From: Nocardia vinacea NBRC 16497
GTDB taxonomy: Bacteria; Actinomycetota; Actinomycetes; Mycobacteriales; Mycobacteriaceae
Assembly: GCF_000308835.1 (NCBI RefSeq)
Contig: NZ_BAGN01000215.1
Coordinates: 1 to 64,000 of the forward strand
Length of the DNA stretch: 64,000 nt
Direction of reading: 5' to 3'
The stretch's first letter is position 1. The number at the start of each line of letters is the position of its first letter. This document shows positions 63,260-64,000 of this stretch, piece by piece. Made by a program: the position numbers and the translations under genes. The notes beneath the pieces were generated by a model. That model searched no databases. It had not been told where the DNA came from and saw only the letters and a program-made list of their open reading frames with translations.

Positions 63260-64000
63260 TTACCCGTTAGTTGTGTTGTGGCGCACGGTAGTGTCGAATG
63301 ACCCACCCTGGTATCCGCCCAGCTCGCTGTTCTGGTACGCCATCACCTGCGTGTCGTCGCTCTGCTCAAGTGACTCACGAATAGCCGCCTGGGCCGCGTG
63401 CGGCAGGGTGTGCATGATTTCGCGGACGCGCGCCTGACGGCGAAGTACGGCCTGGCGCACCGGCATACCCGGAGTGGCCCGCATCTGCGGAATGATGCCC
63501 TCGACCTCTTCGGCGCCACCGTGGTGGTGCCCGGCATCGACGAGGGCCTGCTCGCGCGCCATCTGCGCCTCGTCCTTCTCCTCCGACATACCGATCGGAC
63601 CGATCATCCGGCCGTTGAGGAACTGCTTGACCACCGGCTCCTCCGACGTCAGCAGCACCTCACGCGGACCGAACATCACCAGCGAGCGACGGAACAGCAT
63701 CCCGATGTTGTCGGGCACCGTGCGCGCCAGGTTGATGTTGTGGGTGACGATCAGGATCGTCGCGTCGATCTGGGCGTTGATGTCGATCAGCAGCTGCGAC
63801 AGATATGAGGTACGGACCGGATCCAGACCGGAGTCGGGCTCGTCGACCAGGATGATCTGCGGGTCGAGCACCAGGGCGCGGGCCAGGCCGGCACGCTTGC
63901 GCATACCACCGGAGATCTCACCGGGCAGCTTGCCCTCGGCGCCGAGCAGACCGGTCAGCTCGAGCTTCTCCATCACGATCTTCTTGATGTCCGATTCGGA
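63260..64000 (-). CDS. mceG: MceG (Mkl), Mce transporter ATPase, partial at the window edge
   Basis: About 247 C-terminal residues of an MlaF-like ABC ATPase are visible. They hold the signature LPGEISGGMRKRAGLARAL, Walker B IILVDEPDSGLDP, and the switch histidine in IVTHNINLA. A long C-terminal extension (LVDAGHHHGGAEEVEGIIPQ; ARVREIMHTLPHAAQ) is specific to actinobacterial MceG. Walker A lies beyond the window. MceG usually serves several Mce systems from a separate locus; here it is 11 bases upstream of yrbEA. Confidence 0.95.
   Translation of the reverse strand, partial: SESDIKKIVMEKLELTGLLGAEGKLPGEISGGMRKRAGLARALVLDPQIILVDEPDSGLDPVRTSYLSQLLIDINAQIDATILIVTHNINLARTVPDNIGMLFRRSLVMFGPREVLLTSEEPVVKQFLNGRMIGPIGMSEEKDEAQMAREQALVDAGHHHGGAEEVEGIIPQMRATPGMPVRQAVLRRQARVREIMHTLPHAAQAAIRESLEQSDDTQVMAYQNSELGGYQGGSFDTTVRHNTTNG

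Overview
This window is high-GC actinobacterial DNA. It is best explained as a chromosomal segment of a mycolic-acid actinomycete close to Nocardia or Rhodococcus. The basis is a complete yrbEAB-mceABCDEF cluster with its MceG ATPase, an actinobacterial rpoB of the mycobacterial/nocardial type, LGFP-repeat and DUF574-type proteins, IdeR-like iron boxes, and many genes that start directly after a -10 box without a leader. No rRNA, tRNA, CRISPR array, intact insertion sequence or prophage is visible. The species assignment is inference.

Layout. 1-8.9 kb: a tight plus-strand operon for oxidative lipid metabolism. It holds a diiron-type protein, a flavin/[2Fe-2S] reductase, an aldehyde dehydrogenase, a Baeyer-Villiger-type monooxygenase, an SDR, a hormone-sensitive-lipase-type esterase and a FadD, and resembles the mycobacterial mymA operon. 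It ends in a broken SRPBCC gene. 8.9-13.1 kb: a mixed stretch with an SRPBCC gene, about 0.8 kb of degraded DNA, an aminotransferase, a small two-helix membrane protein and a DUF574 methyltransferase. 13.1-18 kb: an ohrR-ohr peroxide module with a readable operator, two MDR oxidoreductases, an LGFP protein and an SDR.

18-26 kb: a sulfur-scavenging cluster read leftward. An ABC importer is followed by a DszB-like protein that keeps the desulfinase catalytic residues, two SsuD-type flavin monooxygenases and a signal-less binding-protein homologue. It is divergent from an IclR regulator, with two inverted-repeat operators between them. 26-33.7 kb: an MFS exporter, an unknown gene pair, an amine oxidase, an amino-acid permease, a nitroreductase and an iron-controlled siderophore-interacting protein. 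33.7-39 kb: a second ABC importer divergent from a CitA/CitB-type two-component system.

39-48.7 kb: small metabolic and membrane genes broken up by gene relics (NarG, an alpha/beta hydrolase, an HTH-domain protein). 48.7-64 kb, leftward: rpoB, preceded by the mce operon (mceG-yrbEA-yrbEB-mceA-F and two Mce-associated genes). The mce system is a cell-envelope lipid importer.

Points that stand out: rpoB has no rpoC after it; the sulfur cluster carries a DszB-like enzyme; small bridging ORFs join operon genes in a MIRU-like way; several gene-decay scars are readable; and a 36-bp minisatellite lies inside the signal peptide of mceE.
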